Shown here piece by piece: positions 50,274 through 61,956 of a stretch of 64,000 bases of DNA. The notes under the pieces were generated by a model, which ran no database searches, was not told where the DNA came from, and saw only the letters and a list, made by a program, of their open reading frames with translations. The stretch is from positions 23,385,001 to 23,449,000 of the forward strand of contig JAYKKI010000027.1 of assembly GCA_039881145.1 (NCBI GenBank), given 5' to 3'. Numbering within the stretch: position 1 is the first letter of the stretch; each line of letters begins with the position of its first letter. Origin of the DNA: Druceiella hillmani (taxonomy: Eukaryota; Arthropoda; Insecta; Lepidoptera; Hepialidae). The translations under genes were made by a program, and so were the position numbers.

Positions 50274-50423
50274 CATCGAGCCGGATAACGCCATCTGTTT
50301 CGCCGAGGGAGTTCTTCGCAACGCAGCGGTAGGAACCGAAGTCCCTAGCGGCTGTGGACCGAATTGTCAGACGCATGCGTCGGCTGTAGCCTTCATCCTC
50401 CACAGTCGTCGAATATTTGTTAC
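50274..50423 (-). CDS. DIP-like protein, second half of Ig3
   Basis: 150 nt from acceptor CTGGCAG to donor GTAACT. It encodes NKYSTTVEDEGYSRRMRLTI, then RSTAARDFGSYRCVAKNSLG and ETDGVIRLD. The Dx(G)xYxC signature of strand F (DFGSYRC) supplies the second disulfide Cys of the third Ig domain, and RCVAKNSLGE is a near-invariant DIP/lachesin block. The exon's own reading frame runs on past the donor into the intron to 50176, but that extension has no homology and is not likely used. Confidence 0.92.
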
Positions 50424-50778
50424 CTGCCAGTAATGTTTATATTTTAATAACATCGGATTAGTAGAGTAACCATGATTTTTTAAGATAAACAAACCACAGA
50501 AGGTCATTAAATTAGTGACTGTGCGTGAGTCAGTGTAAGTTATTAGATTATGTTGATTCTGGTAATACGGTAGAGATAGGATACAAAAAATAAAAAGAAT
50601 TATTTAAAAATTTCAGAAATGTGTGACCTATAAACTATAATAAATATTTTTTTTCTCGGCTGCATTTATTTCTTAGTAGTAATAATTTCACTATGCTTTT
50701 AAATTTTAAATTAAATCAAGAAAGAATAATGCTCCTTAGGACCAAACCAAACCCAATAAATGTCGTTTTTCTAATTAT

Positions 50779-50792
50779 ACACACACACATGC

Positions 50793-50847
<55 letters not shown>

Positions 50848-50849
50848 AT
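50779..50849. repeat. (AC)n(AT)n microsatellite
   Basis: A short AC tract and ATGCATT lead into about 29 AT units. Confidence 0.95.
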
Positions 50850-51135
50850 TATGCTTTGAGATATTGAAGGTAGCTACTAATTTTTTTGGTATGGAGGAGT
50901 GGCTAGCCTTTTCTTAAGAAAATCTTATTTGTTTAATAAGCGTAAACAGTGATTACTTTTAGTACTAAGTATGCATTTTGAATCTGTCATATGTCTCTGT
51001 ACATTAGTAGATATAAGTATTTTGCAACATGCACGCATTGAGAGAAATGGGTGGACAATCTCTTATATATGAACAAATGTATAATTTTCCACAAGGAGTG
51101 GAGGCGGAAGGAACTGCATGGAAGTGGAAGATATA

Positions 51136-51182
51136 TCAAATCAAAAGAAAAAGTGAATATTTCACTTTTTCTTTTGATTTGA
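51136..51182. repeat. Perfect hairpin, 22-bp arms, 3-nt loop
   Basis: TCAAATCAAAAGAAAAAGTG plus AA (51136-51157) is the exact reverse complement of 51161-51182, around TAT. Confidence 0.95.
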
Positions 51183-51433
51183 CATAACTTCAGTGAAATA
51201 TATGCAATGGTAAGTTTTTTTTTCAAAATAAAACTGTCCAAATCAATTTATTATACAATAAAATAAAAAAAAAACCTAAAAGAATAAAATTTTCATAAAA
51301 GATCAGATCACTTAAAAATTAAATTTTCTACCACTTAACAAATTTTGCGCAGGTTTCATTATTCTGTAATGACTTTCATTAATCTTTCATTAAACCTGTC
51401 GAGTTTACTTTATTAAATGCGAAGAGAAACCGT

Positions 51434-51780
51434 TTAACGTGGCCGTCCCAATGCAGCAAGGACCGCCGTCAGCTGCAGGCGTCCCACAGTGCTACTCCCA
51501 TTTTTTGTCCTTTCCTGCACAATACAACATATTATAATGACGATACGACCATTAATGTAATGGAACAGCGCGCCGCGGGCGGTGAGATGTGTTTTTTTAC
51601 TTATAACGTAAAGCTTCCCGTGAAAGCTTTTAAAGTTACTATCTGGAATTAAAATGAAGATGGAATTTAAACTGAACACTTTTGCCGTAATTTTTTTTCG
51701 AAAAAAGGAGCAATGCGACCGATTGCGGGCGGACATGTTTCGTATTGGGTAGAGCGGACTGCCCGGCGATAAAAATATAC
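51434..51780. promoter_or_regulatory. Intronic GC-rich island
   Basis: It has two GC-rich cores (CGTGGCCGTCCCAATGCAGC onward, and CAGCGCGCCGCGGGCGG) and ends with GATTGCGGGCGGACATG. A 100-codon minus-strand frame (51736-51434) crosses it, but its middle is AT-biased and nothing in it is recognisable; a small unrecognised exon cannot be excluded. Intronic regulatory DNA seems more likely. Confidence 0.3.
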
Positions 51781-53905
51781 CGGAATAGGAAAATTGAGAC
51801 GTGAATAATTTAAGTGGTTGAAGTGTACGATTATTTACCGAGGTTATTTTACTTATTTTTTGTTAAATGTGATTGTAATTACGTGCTCTTTTATTTATTT
51901 GCTTGCTTTTATTTTTTATACTAGGAATGTTATTTTATGTAGTACTAATTATAATTAATTACCACACGACTTGGTCCATGTGGCAATTAATCATAAGCAC
52001 AGCTGCGTAACTAAATATTGTAAAGTAAGGAGAAATTGCCAGAATTAAATTTGAAATTCATCTCTGACCTATTTTTTTCAGTAACTATGGTTTAATGAAT
52101 GTATATTTTGAACGATTATTTTTTTTTTTAGCTTTGCTTAAATTTACAAAAATCTTTAACCTTATATGAGAAGAGGGGCTTGTGGAATCTCTATTTAAGA
52201 ATTTAAATAGCTAAGACTCACAAGAAGCATATATTGTTTTTTTATCTTACTTTACTGGCTTCTACTGGCAATAAATCACTTGTTTTATTAAAAAGAAAAT
52301 TAAAAGTGAACTTTTGTTTATTAAAAACACTTTTAGTAATTAGAAACACGAAGTACTGGGCAAGAGAAAGGATATTCGTGAAGCCTTTTCTATTTTAAGG
52401 AATAGATCAGGCTTCGGTCTTCCTGGGGTTATCTAATAACTTATTTCTCGTCTCTTAGACAACGATTTCGTCTACATCGTATATAAGTCATCGAGACAAA
52501 ACTTCGTTTCATAAATTTGTTTAGGGCAAAGTTTTTGATCAAGAATACTTTTTGGTAGTTGAATAAATTAATTGTTTAATGAATGTTAATTAATTTAAAA
52601 AAGCAAATGTTAGTATTTCGTCATAAATTTCGTTTCACAAAATTTCTACTTGCCGTTTTGCCTATTTCATATTTATTTTAAAATTTACTGGAGAATGCTG
52701 ATAAAATTATTCGAATTTGAGGAAACCTTTACTTTTTTTTATACTACGCACAAGTGTTTACTGACATGCACTATTTAGTGTAAAATTTCATAATTTAGTC
52801 AACGTATACAATATGACTGTAATGTACTTAATAAGGCACTTAATACGAGATTGTTGAATATGTGTGCCTGTGTCGAACTTATATGACTTTTACTTCGATT
52901 GATTTATAATATGATTTAACCCAAATTAACTGAAATTTTGGAAACGTTATGTATTAATAAAATTTAGTATGTTAATAGTATATACTCAGGAGCAACACGC
53001 AAGAAAAAAATGTATGTAAACGAAGTCGTAGACACAACTAGTATATTTATGAAATTTTCAAACTGTTGTCGAAGCATCGTTTTCCAATTTTTATTCAGAA
53101 GGAATAAAAGTTAGTGTTGAATAAAGGTTAAGTCGTATATTATTAAGATTTAATTCGGATTTTTAAAAGTACGCGATTTAAAACAAAGAGGCGTGAATAC
53201 GAGGAGATAATGAATCTAACTAAAAATGTTACCTACATGACATTTTTAAAGACCTATTCACTGGCAACCCATTTGACGGGGTAGGCGGAACAAATCTCTT
53301 TCAAATTCCCATGTATGGGAACGGTACCTGCCTTTGAATTGAATAAATATATACGTAAATAACTGCAAAATTTAATGGAAAAATATTTAAAAATGAAATA
53401 GATTTAACGTTGTGATATTAATACTTGAGAACTAGATAAATTCATACAACTTTAATATATAATTTTATTTTACGTATAATTATGCTCTCTTGTCATCGTC
53501 TTTTAAGTGCAATTAAACTTACTTAGTGCAATTAAGTGCAATTTAACATAAGTTTTAAAAAGTATGTAGGTTGTTGCTAATATTCAAAGTCACGTTTAAC
53601 TTGAAAAAATGTTATTTTTATATAATATATAAAAATAACATATATAATATACAATTTTGAATCTTTGTTCAAATAACAAAATTTCTCCTTCCCTTTTTTA
53701 TGTGGAAAATGGCTAATAGAAATTTGAAACACTTACAGATTTACTTAGGTTAAAAGACACGTATTAACGCATAGTCCCATGTCAGTAAGATCGATGAAAC
53801 TATATTAATAAAATCAAAAATAAAAATATTTCACATTTTAAGGTAATATTATGTTTTTGTGTCTACTGATTATATGAAAAGTGATTTTTGAAAAATAATA
53901 TTATG

Positions 53906-53969
<64 letters not shown>
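53906..53969. repeat. (AT)n(AC)n(AT)n microsatellite
   Basis: An AC tract with AT tracts on both sides, unlike the one-sided compound tracts elsewhere in the window. Confidence 0.95.
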
Positions 53970-53973
<4 letters not shown>

Positions 53974-54748
53974 TAGAAGAGAATGTAAGACATATATTGA
54001 AAAACCTTCAATTTAAAAATAGTGCACAGTAAAAATAATGCAATTCTATAAATTTAATAATGTGGGTGTTTTTAAAGTTTGGCTTCAAGAAATGATGAGA
54101 TAATTATGTGTATTCTAATTGGATGACTTGTCGAGTTATTTAATGTCTTCTACATTTCAATGAAAATTGTGGAAAATACTTTCCGACTTTTTAACGATGA
54201 CCCAAGTATTTGTCAGTTCTGAAGACGGAAGGATTATTTCATATCAATCTTAAATCCAACATCAAAAACATTTTTGAGATGCTGTGAAGTATAATTTATA
54301 TAAGACTCCAATAGAATTTTTATAGAATTATCATATTCCAATAGAATTTTTTTAACCTACCAATATATAATATAGCATATAATAAGAATATTATTATACT
54401 GTATGTAATAATATAACTTTCAAATACAGTATAAGATTTCGACAAAGGATTAGATACTATATAAAAAAGGGTTTATTTACGAAACTTGTGTACTTAATCT
54501 TCAGAATTATTTGTCTATATTTATTTCTATAACATAAATCTGGAAAGAGAATATATTTATTTTATTTTGTGAAACTCCAACTAGAAAATCACTTGTATTC
54601 TATTCCCACTGATTCAGGGCGTTATTTTTTTTTTTGCTATCTTCAGGGCGTTTCAAATATTTTCAGGTCAATCCATAAATCTCAATTTCTACAATACGAA
54701 TATCAAAGTTGTCTTTTACAAGAATGAATAATTTATCGAGTCACAAAT

Positions 54749-54943
54749 TCTAAACCAAAAGTTACTTCAATATTTTTTTTAATTACTTCTAAACCAAAAG
54801 TTACTTCTATATTTTTTTTAATTACTTCTAAACCAAAAGTTACTTCTATATTTTTTTTAATTACTTCTAAACCAAAAGTTACTTCTATATTTTTTTTAAT
54901 TACTTCTAAACCAAAAGTTACTTCTATATTTTTTTTAATTACT
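54749..54943. repeat. 39-bp tandem array, five units
   Basis: TAAACCAAAAGTTACTTC recurs at 54751, 54790, 54829, 54868 and 54907, exactly 39 bp apart, each followed by an A/T-rich TATATTTTTTTTAATTAC. Units 2-5 look identical and unit 1 differs at one site (CAATA for CTATA). The array ends about 10 bp from the 5' splice site of the Ig3 first-half exon (54954), inside the intron. Confidence 0.95.
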
Positions 54944-54953
54944 ATTTATCTAC

Positions 54954-55091
54954 CTGAAATTATCATGTCACCCCTTTCTGTCGTCCAGTAGTTGATTGAG
55001 CTGGGATAGGCTTCTGTGTGACATTCCAGAGTGACATCTTGTCCAACGTAAGCTCCCTCCAGTTGATTCGGAATCGAGAGCATTGGTGGAA
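54954..55091 (-). CDS. DIP-like protein, first half of Ig3
   Basis: 138 nt from acceptor TCTTTTTTGCAG to donor GTAGAT. With the split codon completed as Phe it reads FPPMLSIPNQLEGAYVGQDV, TLECHTEAYPSSINYWTTER and GDMIIS. The PPM(L)SIPNQLEGAYVGQ linker between Ig2 and Ig3, the B-strand Cys (TLEC) and the core Trp (NYW) are diagnostic. A 39-bp tandem array begins about 10 bp inside the following intron. Confidence 0.92.
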
Positions 55092-57124
55092 CTGCAAAAA
55101 AGAATGAAGTTTAGATATTATTGTAAAATTCACTCAATATGGGCAAATATTTGAGATAGTTTGCTAATAAAATTTATTCGGTGAGTTTTTTATTCGTTTT
55201 GTATTAATATACTGGAATTTTCTTGTTTTTGTGAACAAACTTTCGTATTTGTAATATATTCTTTAAAATCAGAGCTACAGTTAGAAATATTGCAGACTCA
55301 TATATCTTATTTACTTGTTGGGTAATCCTTGTTGTAACAAAACTGTGTCGAGTTTTTCTGATGCCATTGTGTGCTGTTATGTAATATATAAAAATATAAA
55401 TTAATGATCAACGTTTTGATGAAAAAAGAATTACCCTATATGCCCCTAAAATGTCGTTGTAAAGAGAGTCTTTAAGAATATTGTGAACCTAATTTTTTTG
55501 TTTTTTAGCTCTGATTTGAGACTGTGGGAACCAAAAATAAATACGAAATGAGAGTTTCTATTATATCTATTTATAAAAACAAATGATTTTGTTTGATATT
55601 TCGTAGCGTCTAGAAGAAGTTATTGTTTTATTTCAACGACTCCTTTAGCCACATATTTACGTAGTGACAAATTGTAGTATTTATAAATAATTTAACGGAA
55701 AAACTACACATCGTTAAATACATACGTTTTTATATGTCTCTAAGTGTGTACGGAACACATGTTGTTTGATGTTTTTAATTATACCGATATTTAATAGATT
55801 TTTTTTACCGTTATCTGTCGGTTATTTTCTCTAGTTAATAAATTGAAGCTTAAATTTTACGGTACATTTGTAATACTATATATATTTAGATATACCAAAT
55901 TAATAACAAAAACTCTCTTTCTTATCTTTTTATTCGCTTATATACTTTCAGGACTTCGTGTCTCGAAAGGAAAAAATGAGACCATATGAGATCATTCGTG
56001 CGGCCATTCGTCCATCTAGCTATCTTAGCCGTTTTTCTCGGCAATAGTAAAGCATTTAATCCCAAAATTGCAATTGCTAATTGTCAGAAAAGTTTATATG
56101 AACATAGAAATTTAGGGGAGGACAAATAATGTTGGATTATTATTTAAAAAGTAATTTGGAACGATTTAACATCACCAAAATATTGTTTCAGAATTTCATA
56201 GAGAAGAATTTCAGAGTTGTTAAAAATTTTCAAGCCGTATAAAATGTTTTTGACGCAAAAAAGTTGCAATATTACTTAATGATAAATCATATTAACTCGC
56301 ATATATTTCAAGAGTTAACACTAAAAAACATTAATTTAGTAATTTTTGATGGGACCATTAAAATAAATTAATTTTTTAAAGTTTCATGTTTCATGTGGTA
56401 TGTTAATTCAAAGTCCAAGTTTTAACGGTTATTTTGCTCGGAATTTCGCTCGGAATTAATCCATGCATATTATTGAAAAGTTAATAAAATGTACGCTCTC
56501 GTCTTTTCATCGTATCCCTATAGACAACATTTTAAAGAGAAAAACAAACAGCGTTACTAAATTTTTACCAAAAATTTACTGAAAAACTGTAGTAATAACG
56601 ATAATATGAATAAATAATTCTTCAAATTCTCATATTTTTTGAAAAATTCGCGATATTGCCACATCTATAAAAAATGTGCCACATAAATTTCAAGTTTTTA
56701 CTTCCAACGTTTTCTTAAAAAGTTTATATGGATATTTTTAGCTATATTTCTAGTGGTATCTTATTTCAAATTCTAAAAATAATATTTGGAAATTAACAAA
56801 TGAATCAATAAGATATACGTGAATTAATATGTATTAGTTTTTGCAGTAATTAAATAGTTTAATACTAATAGAAAAATAAACTAGCTAATAGAAAAATAAA
56901 TATGACAATCAAACCGATGACATAAAACATGAGGATTCTATTTTTCCCTTTTTAGGTACGGGAAGTCAAAAATTTGACAAACGGCATTCAAAATTGAAGT
57001 AATACTAAAATAAAATAGCAATAAAGCTGAAATCACCAAAATATTTTAAAAAAACGTTAAAATATATCGTCCTACAAAAACATGAGTATCAACAAACTCA
57101 TTAATAGGTCAAAAGATTATTTTC

Positions 57125-57375
57125 GTCCGGTGTCTCCATTACACGCCCACTTAGTAAACACGTACACGCCTCTCCACGTTATATTAACATCGACTAATGT
57201 CTAAATTGCAACCAATTAAGACCTGATGTTCACAAGATATTAAATCGTGTCGAGTAACGACGGGCACAGAGCGATTGAGAGGGACAGGTAGAGAGAGGAT
57301 CTTGTTTTCCCTCTCAGGTGACGTGTCCCTGACGTAATTAGTCGTGCTCTCTATTCAATCATAAATTAATGACAT
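57125..57375. promoter_or_regulatory. Intronic complex-sequence island
   Basis: A non-repetitive block with several recognisable factor-site words: CAGGTG (E-box) within TCTCAGGTGACGTG, TGACGTAATTAG (CRE half-site next to a homeodomain TAATTAG core) and ATCATAAATTAATGACATG. These are common words, but their clustering in a balanced segment of an otherwise AT-rich neural gene intron suggests an enhancer. Confidence 0.35.
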
Positions 57376-57557
57376 GTCAATGATACATGTGATGTATGTT
57401 TTGCATCATGCGTTTGGACTTTTTTGACTCTCCAAATTGGCACTTGCCAATTAAAATTTTGTTCATGAATATGGCTTTCGGTTTATTTAATGCTTTCATT
57501 GGGATCTCTTTGGTGTTCGCCACATTAACGTCGTTTAATTTTTAGAAACGTTGCTTG

Positions 57558-57571
57558 TACTTTTGTGCAAT
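57558..57571 (+). repeat. Left target-site duplication of fold-back copy 2
   Basis: TACTTTTGTGCAAT matches TACTTTTATACAAT at 57858-57871 at 12 of 14 positions. Both differences are G-to-A type. Confidence 0.55.
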
Positions 57572-57669
57572 ATTGAATATATTTGGCGTTAATTTTGTAG
57601 AAATTCATTATTAACAATTAAATGAAACTACGTGATGTAGTAATATTTCTACTTTCTTTAAGTTCTTTA

Positions 57670-57710
57670 CCACGACCTAGGTTTCGTTGTATTGCAACAT
57701 CTTCAGGTGG
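57670..57710 (-). ncRNA. Hammerhead-like motif, left arm of copy 2
   Basis: All elements are kept on the minus strand: CCAC (57710-57707), CUGAAGA (57706-57700), extra U, stem II GUUG/CAAC with loop CAAUA, GAAACCUAGGUC and GUGG. The one change from copy 1 (U to C) enlarges the stem II loop. Confidence 0.45.
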
Positions 57711-57786
57711 GCAAAGATCTTGTATCTTTGCCCACCTGAAGAAGCAAAGGCAAGGCAGGCAAAGATCTTGTATCTTTATTAATAGC

Positions 57787-57827
57787 CCACCTGAAGATGT
57801 TCTAATACAACGAAACCTAGGTCGTAG
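57787..57827 (+). ncRNA. Hammerhead-like motif, right arm of copy 2
   Basis: CUGAAGA (57791-57797), GAAACCUAGGUC (57812-57823) and stem I CCAC are kept, but the closing strand is GUAG instead of GUGG, and a G-to-C change in stem II (GUUCU against ACAAC) breaks one pair. Probably a weakened copy. Confidence 0.4.
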
Positions 57828-57857
57828 TAAAGAACTTAAAGAAAGTAGAAATAAAAC

Positions 57858-57871
57858 TACTTTTATACAAT
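57858..57871 (+). repeat. Right target-site duplication of fold-back copy 2
   Basis: Partner of 57558-57571 with two transitions. Its position directly after the shortened right arm suggests the shortening occurred at or before insertion. Confidence 0.55.
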
Positions 57872-59491
57872 GTTTATATAAAGTTTTGAGAGATGTTCCA
57901 TATTTTTTTTTTGGAAATTTATCGAGAAATTTCATACACTTCACTTAAATAATTTATAATTTTAAAGGTTTTATGGAAACAAAAATTCACATTTTTAGAT
58001 AATGTCAGTTCTAAAGTAATTAATTCGTTCACATGTCGAAAGCATGTTTAAAAAAAAATTAGTACGTTTAAACGTTTATAGCAATCATATAAACGTTGAC
58101 AAGAATATGGAAAATAACGAAAAAATTAAGAATGTATTTTCCTTTTGTTGAAAGTATCATCACATATTAATGACAATACCTTAATATATAGAATATTTAA
58201 GAAAAATTAAAAATCGAGATGAGAGAGACAGAGAGAAAATTGCAGAAATATTTAACTTTATTTATACTATAATAACTTTTTCTTGTTTCCACTATTTTGA
58301 TTTCAAATTAATAAATAAAGAACACAAATAAAAATATAAGCAATATGACCAAAAACTAAAACAAGAGTTTTAGATTAAATGTAGATAAAATTTGACTTCT
58401 TTGTTTCACATTTCTACTATAGTAGTCAGACTCTTTCTGGGATGCCTCATTATTTTTTTAAAGTATATAACTTATTTTATTCTGCAAGATGTAGATATCT
58501 ATACTCATTAATTTCATTATTTAATAAATATTCGCTTTTAAAATTCCATATTTCACAACGTATAAGTAGAATTACAAACTATTCAAAGCGAGACTTGATT
58601 GTCAGTTCCTTATGTTCAGACTTAGAATTAACAATTTTGTGACTTTCATATTTTTTTTATTTTACTTTTATCCCAAGTATTAGAGAAATATCATTTGAAA
58701 ATTGATAAATCTCATTGAAAATATAATTTGAAAATTGAAAAATTGATAATTTCAAAGTTATTCATATTTCATTTACCAGGTTTTAGTAAAGAGCAAAGAA
58801 ACTCTTCAATAATTTCTCTATTCTTATTTTAGAAATTAGATAAAAGGAATTGTGTACTAATATTGTCGTTTTCATTATTTTTTATCTTTATTGCAAAATG
58901 GAGAAATTTATTAAATGTGTTATTATGTATAAGAACAGTTTACGTATAAATATATAAATCTTTTTTTTGACCTAAAATCTAATGATTAAATAATTTAAAT
59001 CTTTTTTATACATTAAGTGGGTTTAAAATAAATATAGGTGGTATCGGTAAAGAAATAATATATTTATTTACTGGGGCTAGAAGGCAAAACTATATCACAC
59101 ATGTCATAAAGTTCTAAACTCTGAATATTAAACTCAGATTTTTGTTGAATATTTTCTTTTTAATAATCCCGAATAGAAATCCCAAACGTTTTTATTCGCA
59201 TACGTTCACGATTTTGTAATATTCAAATATATCAATTATTCATTAGAGCTGCATTACATATTATATCATTTAATACACTTTATTGATTGAGATATTAATG
59301 AAGTAATGTTACTATTGTCATCATTCATTAATTTCAATCTTCTCCTAAATTACTGATGATCGTTCTCAGTTAGAAGTAGAAGTTGCCAATTGGCAGGATT
59401 TTATTATTTCTCTCCCCCGGTCCCGGCCTTATACATGCCCTATAAAATTAGTAACTGCACACTGGATAGCTCTCGTATCTGGTCCAACTAG

Positions 59492-59735
59492 CTAGCCGAA
59501 AAACAACTTCTTGGTCTGTTTCCGGCCATTATGCCTAAATTTTATAGACTTTCTTCTTTGCGTCGAACCGTGGAGCCATATATGTGAGTCTTTTTGTAGG
59601 CTGATGATGGACAGTGTATTTTTACTCTCAACTCCTGAAAGTACAGGCGCAATAGATCGTTTAGCAGTCCAGGATATCCGTGGTATTCTCACACATAAAA
59701 AACTAAAACATTCTCATCATAATAATTTACAAAGA
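59492..59735 (-). pseudogene. LINE ORF2 C-terminal fragment beside exon
   Basis: On the minus strand RIPRISWTAKRSIAPVLSG is followed by KNTLSIISLQKD and GSTQRRKSIKFRHNGRKQ. This resembles the C-terminal part of RTE-like LINE proteins (R.I..I.WTARR.N..IL.EI.P..SL, then a GH..RR...K....G....R block). The GC content is well above background. Its edge lies only about 30 bp from the Ig2 exon donor at 59761. Conservation is weak, so the call is tentative. Confidence 0.4.
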
Positions 59736-59761
59736 CATAGTATGAACAATTTTATACTTAC

Positions 59762-59890
59762 ATTGCACCATTAACATGACCCGTTTGCTAATAGAAGGTG
59801 GAACTCCATTAGAGGCTATGCAGAGGTAAGCTCCCATGTGGAGTCGTGACACTTTCGTGATGGCCAGTGTCTCACCATCGACCACGTTTA
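59762..59890 (-). CDS. DIP-like protein, end of Ig2 (5'-most exon here)
   Basis: 129 nt from acceptor CCTTACAG to donor GTAAGT. It reads NVVDGETLAITKVSRLHMGA, YLCIASNGVPPSISKRVMLM and VQ. L.I..VSR..MGAYLCIASNGVPPS(V/I)SKR is the family signature at the end of the second Ig domain, including the F-strand Cys. The exon begins two bases into a codon, so the preceding exon must end in phase 1. That exon, with the rest of Ig2, Ig1 and the signal peptide, lies beyond 64000. Confidence 0.93.
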
Positions 59891-61956
59891 CTGTAAGGAA
59901 AAATAAAATTTCGGTTAGAATCGATCCTAATAGTTTCAAAGTTATTTACATATATCTATGTATGATCTATGTATTACATTCTTTTTTATCTGTTGAGAAT
60001 CATTTTGGCTGAGCTTCTGATGGAAAATTTTCTATTAGGAGACATTTTTTATATAAGAGAAAAGTTTTTGATAATTGTTTTAATAAATACCTATAAATAT
60101 AAATATCTTCTAGTTTGCATAGAGTTCATAGTACTGCTAGAATATAATAAGGTTACTTAAAGACTTCTATGAGGAGGACATACCATATGTGAGTATACTC
60201 TTCGCGTAGAGATAGGCATTTACAAGTTCTTACTAAAGTAGTATTTATTGACCCAAGAGTTACTTAAAAAACATGTATTTTAGATATCTAGTGTCGCCAT
60301 GACTTCCATACTAACGAATCATCACCGACCCATCATTGAAAATTATGACCAATATCTTAAACTTCAGAACATGTTGTGATCGTCTGCTGTTGGTTTATCG
60401 CCTAGATTTAAGATTAAGCAGTAGGCTATGTGTAAGTAGCCCTAAGTGCAAACCAGCTCACTATAAGTGTCGTCTAACTTTCATACTAGATATCTATCGA
60501 GGGGTCTGCGTTTCAATAATCGTTTGCAAGTTCGTTGAAGGCGAGCGTTCCTGTTGAACAACTCGAATTCATCACTCCCTCATCTTTGAATGGTGGCTAC
60601 GCATCTTTTATTTTGATTTTTGATCGTGTTTTGTAGTCTTTTGGACTGGAGCAAAAATAGGTTTGAAGCAGAATGTCTCAAAAAGAAAACAAATTTCTCC
60701 CAGAAGGTTTCTTAAACCTTAGTGACCCTTTAATTTGATGATCTTTGAGCTATGAGTAATTTTAAGCGGTACGTTAAACTTAAAAAATACGTACCTCGAT
60801 GATCTTATGACTTATTAAAAAAATTCAATTTTCTTAGAACTTTTATACTGATTTTATAAGAAGATTATTTTCACAAATAAATGAATCGCCACTTGAAGGA
60901 TTTCCGATGACTGTCACGAGAACTAACTTGTTAATAATGATACTTTCAGTTTTTTAATTCAGTGATAATGATACTTTGCTTAGAATTCATGTATAACAAT
61001 TTTTTGCGATGATATCTGTTTTCAAAGGTAAAAGCACTATTTTTTTTTCTTTAACTACAAACAAATTGAAATATTTAAAAACAAGACGTATTGATGCTAT
61101 ATTTATGATGGAGATGTTTAAAAAGAAAAAAGTCTAAGTTTTCGGTTATACTCTAATTTTGCTCACTGAAATATTAATATATTATTGGATACGATTGAAT
61201 ATCTTACACTGAAATATTTGTCAACAAATTTTTCGACGTATGTTTGGTGTTTTGTACATGAAAAATAATATAATTTATTACATGTCGCTTTACCTGTCTG
61301 TCTGTTCGTTTATAATAGTCGTTTTTCTCAACAGTCTTATTATGTGGTAACTCGAAATTCGACGTCGTGATAAATTATACTGGTTGTAAATTACACAGGT
61401 TACTTCATTAGAAAACATTCAAAAATATTTTTATAACAATTTTAGAAGGGCAAGAGTAATAAACGGTTTTTTTTATTTTATACATTGTGCTGTACAATGG
61501 AAATGAAACGAGATTCTAAACCATTGTCTTAGAATTTTATGAAAGACCATTCTAGAGACATTCTGTACTATATCATTTATTTAACCTAATGTATACATTC
61601 GGTAATGCACGACCATAACGGTGGTTTAAACGTTTGTTTTAAAAATCGGTTCGTTGCATCTTACTGGCGTATATTAACTTGCACTGGCATTACGCATAGG
61701 CGCTACTTTACCTAAACTTTACTATTCGTTAACGTACTACACATTGTCCTATATTTTTTTAGTTGGAGAGAAAAAATAGCACCGTATAATTTTATGGGAA
61801 GAAAGGAAAGCATGGAGCTATTTCATAGACGATGATATTTCTGTACTTTATCTTTGGATGAGAGGAAATGGAAATTTGTTGGTTATTTTGTTTTGTTGAG
61901 CTTCAAGTAATATGTTTTAAAGTACCAACTTTCAATGACGACATTCAATTGACATA

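Larger units (their letters stand above)
50424..54953 (-). other. DIP-like gene intron, 4.5 kb
   Basis: It contains an AT microsatellite, a perfect 22-bp-arm hairpin, a GC-rich island, a compound AT/AC/AT microsatellite and a 39-bp tandem array next to the donor. No exon recognised. Confidence 0.65.
57572..57857. mobile_element. Fold-back element copy 2
   Basis: It has the same leader (ATTGAATATATTTGGCGTTA) and left arm as copy 1. The centre is rearranged: a second GCAAAGATCTTGTATCTTT block and an extra CCCACCTGAAGA half-motif were added by local duplication. The right arm stops early, lacking the last 20 bp or so that copy 1 has. Decayed 14-bp direct repeats flank it. The opposing 108-codon frames across it (57618-57948) are palindrome artefacts. 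Confidence 0.75.
55092..59761 (-). other. DIP-like gene intron, 4.7 kb
   Basis: It contains a GC-richer island at 57.1-57.4 kb, fold-back element copy 2 and a LINE fragment close to the donor at its upstream end. No exon recognised. Confidence 0.65.
34588..59890 (-). other. DIP/lachesin-like gene, 3' six exons
   Basis: Gene span in the window. The protein family (Dpr-interacting proteins, close to lachesin) comprises neuronal cell-surface molecules with three Ig domains that bind Dpr partners and help specify synaptic connections. The six exons are 129, 138, 150, 69, 84 and 137 nt. Introns are about 4.7, 4.5, 3.2, 11.5 and 0.7 kb, all GT-AG and all phase 1. The four internal exons are therefore symmetric, so each can be skipped without a frameshift. 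The 5' exons are outside the window; I searched 59891-64000 for the rest of Ig2 and did not find it. Confidence 0.85.

Noticed and set aside
51434..51736. 100-codon minus-strand open frame inside a DIP-like intron
   Set aside because: It has no recognisable domain, its composition is mixed, and nothing links it to the splice pattern of the gene. It is kept only as part of a GC-rich island.
57618..57948. Opposed 108-codon open frames on both strands
   Set aside because: They lie in the palindromic fold-back element copy 2, so each frame mirrors the other. No protein motif is present.
60290..60620. Less AT-biased stretch with a 73-codon frame as a possible upstream DIP exon
   Set aside because: No Ig2 motif (such as a Cys-Xaa-Ala-Xaa-Gly block) and no matching phase-1 donor were seen on the minus strand.
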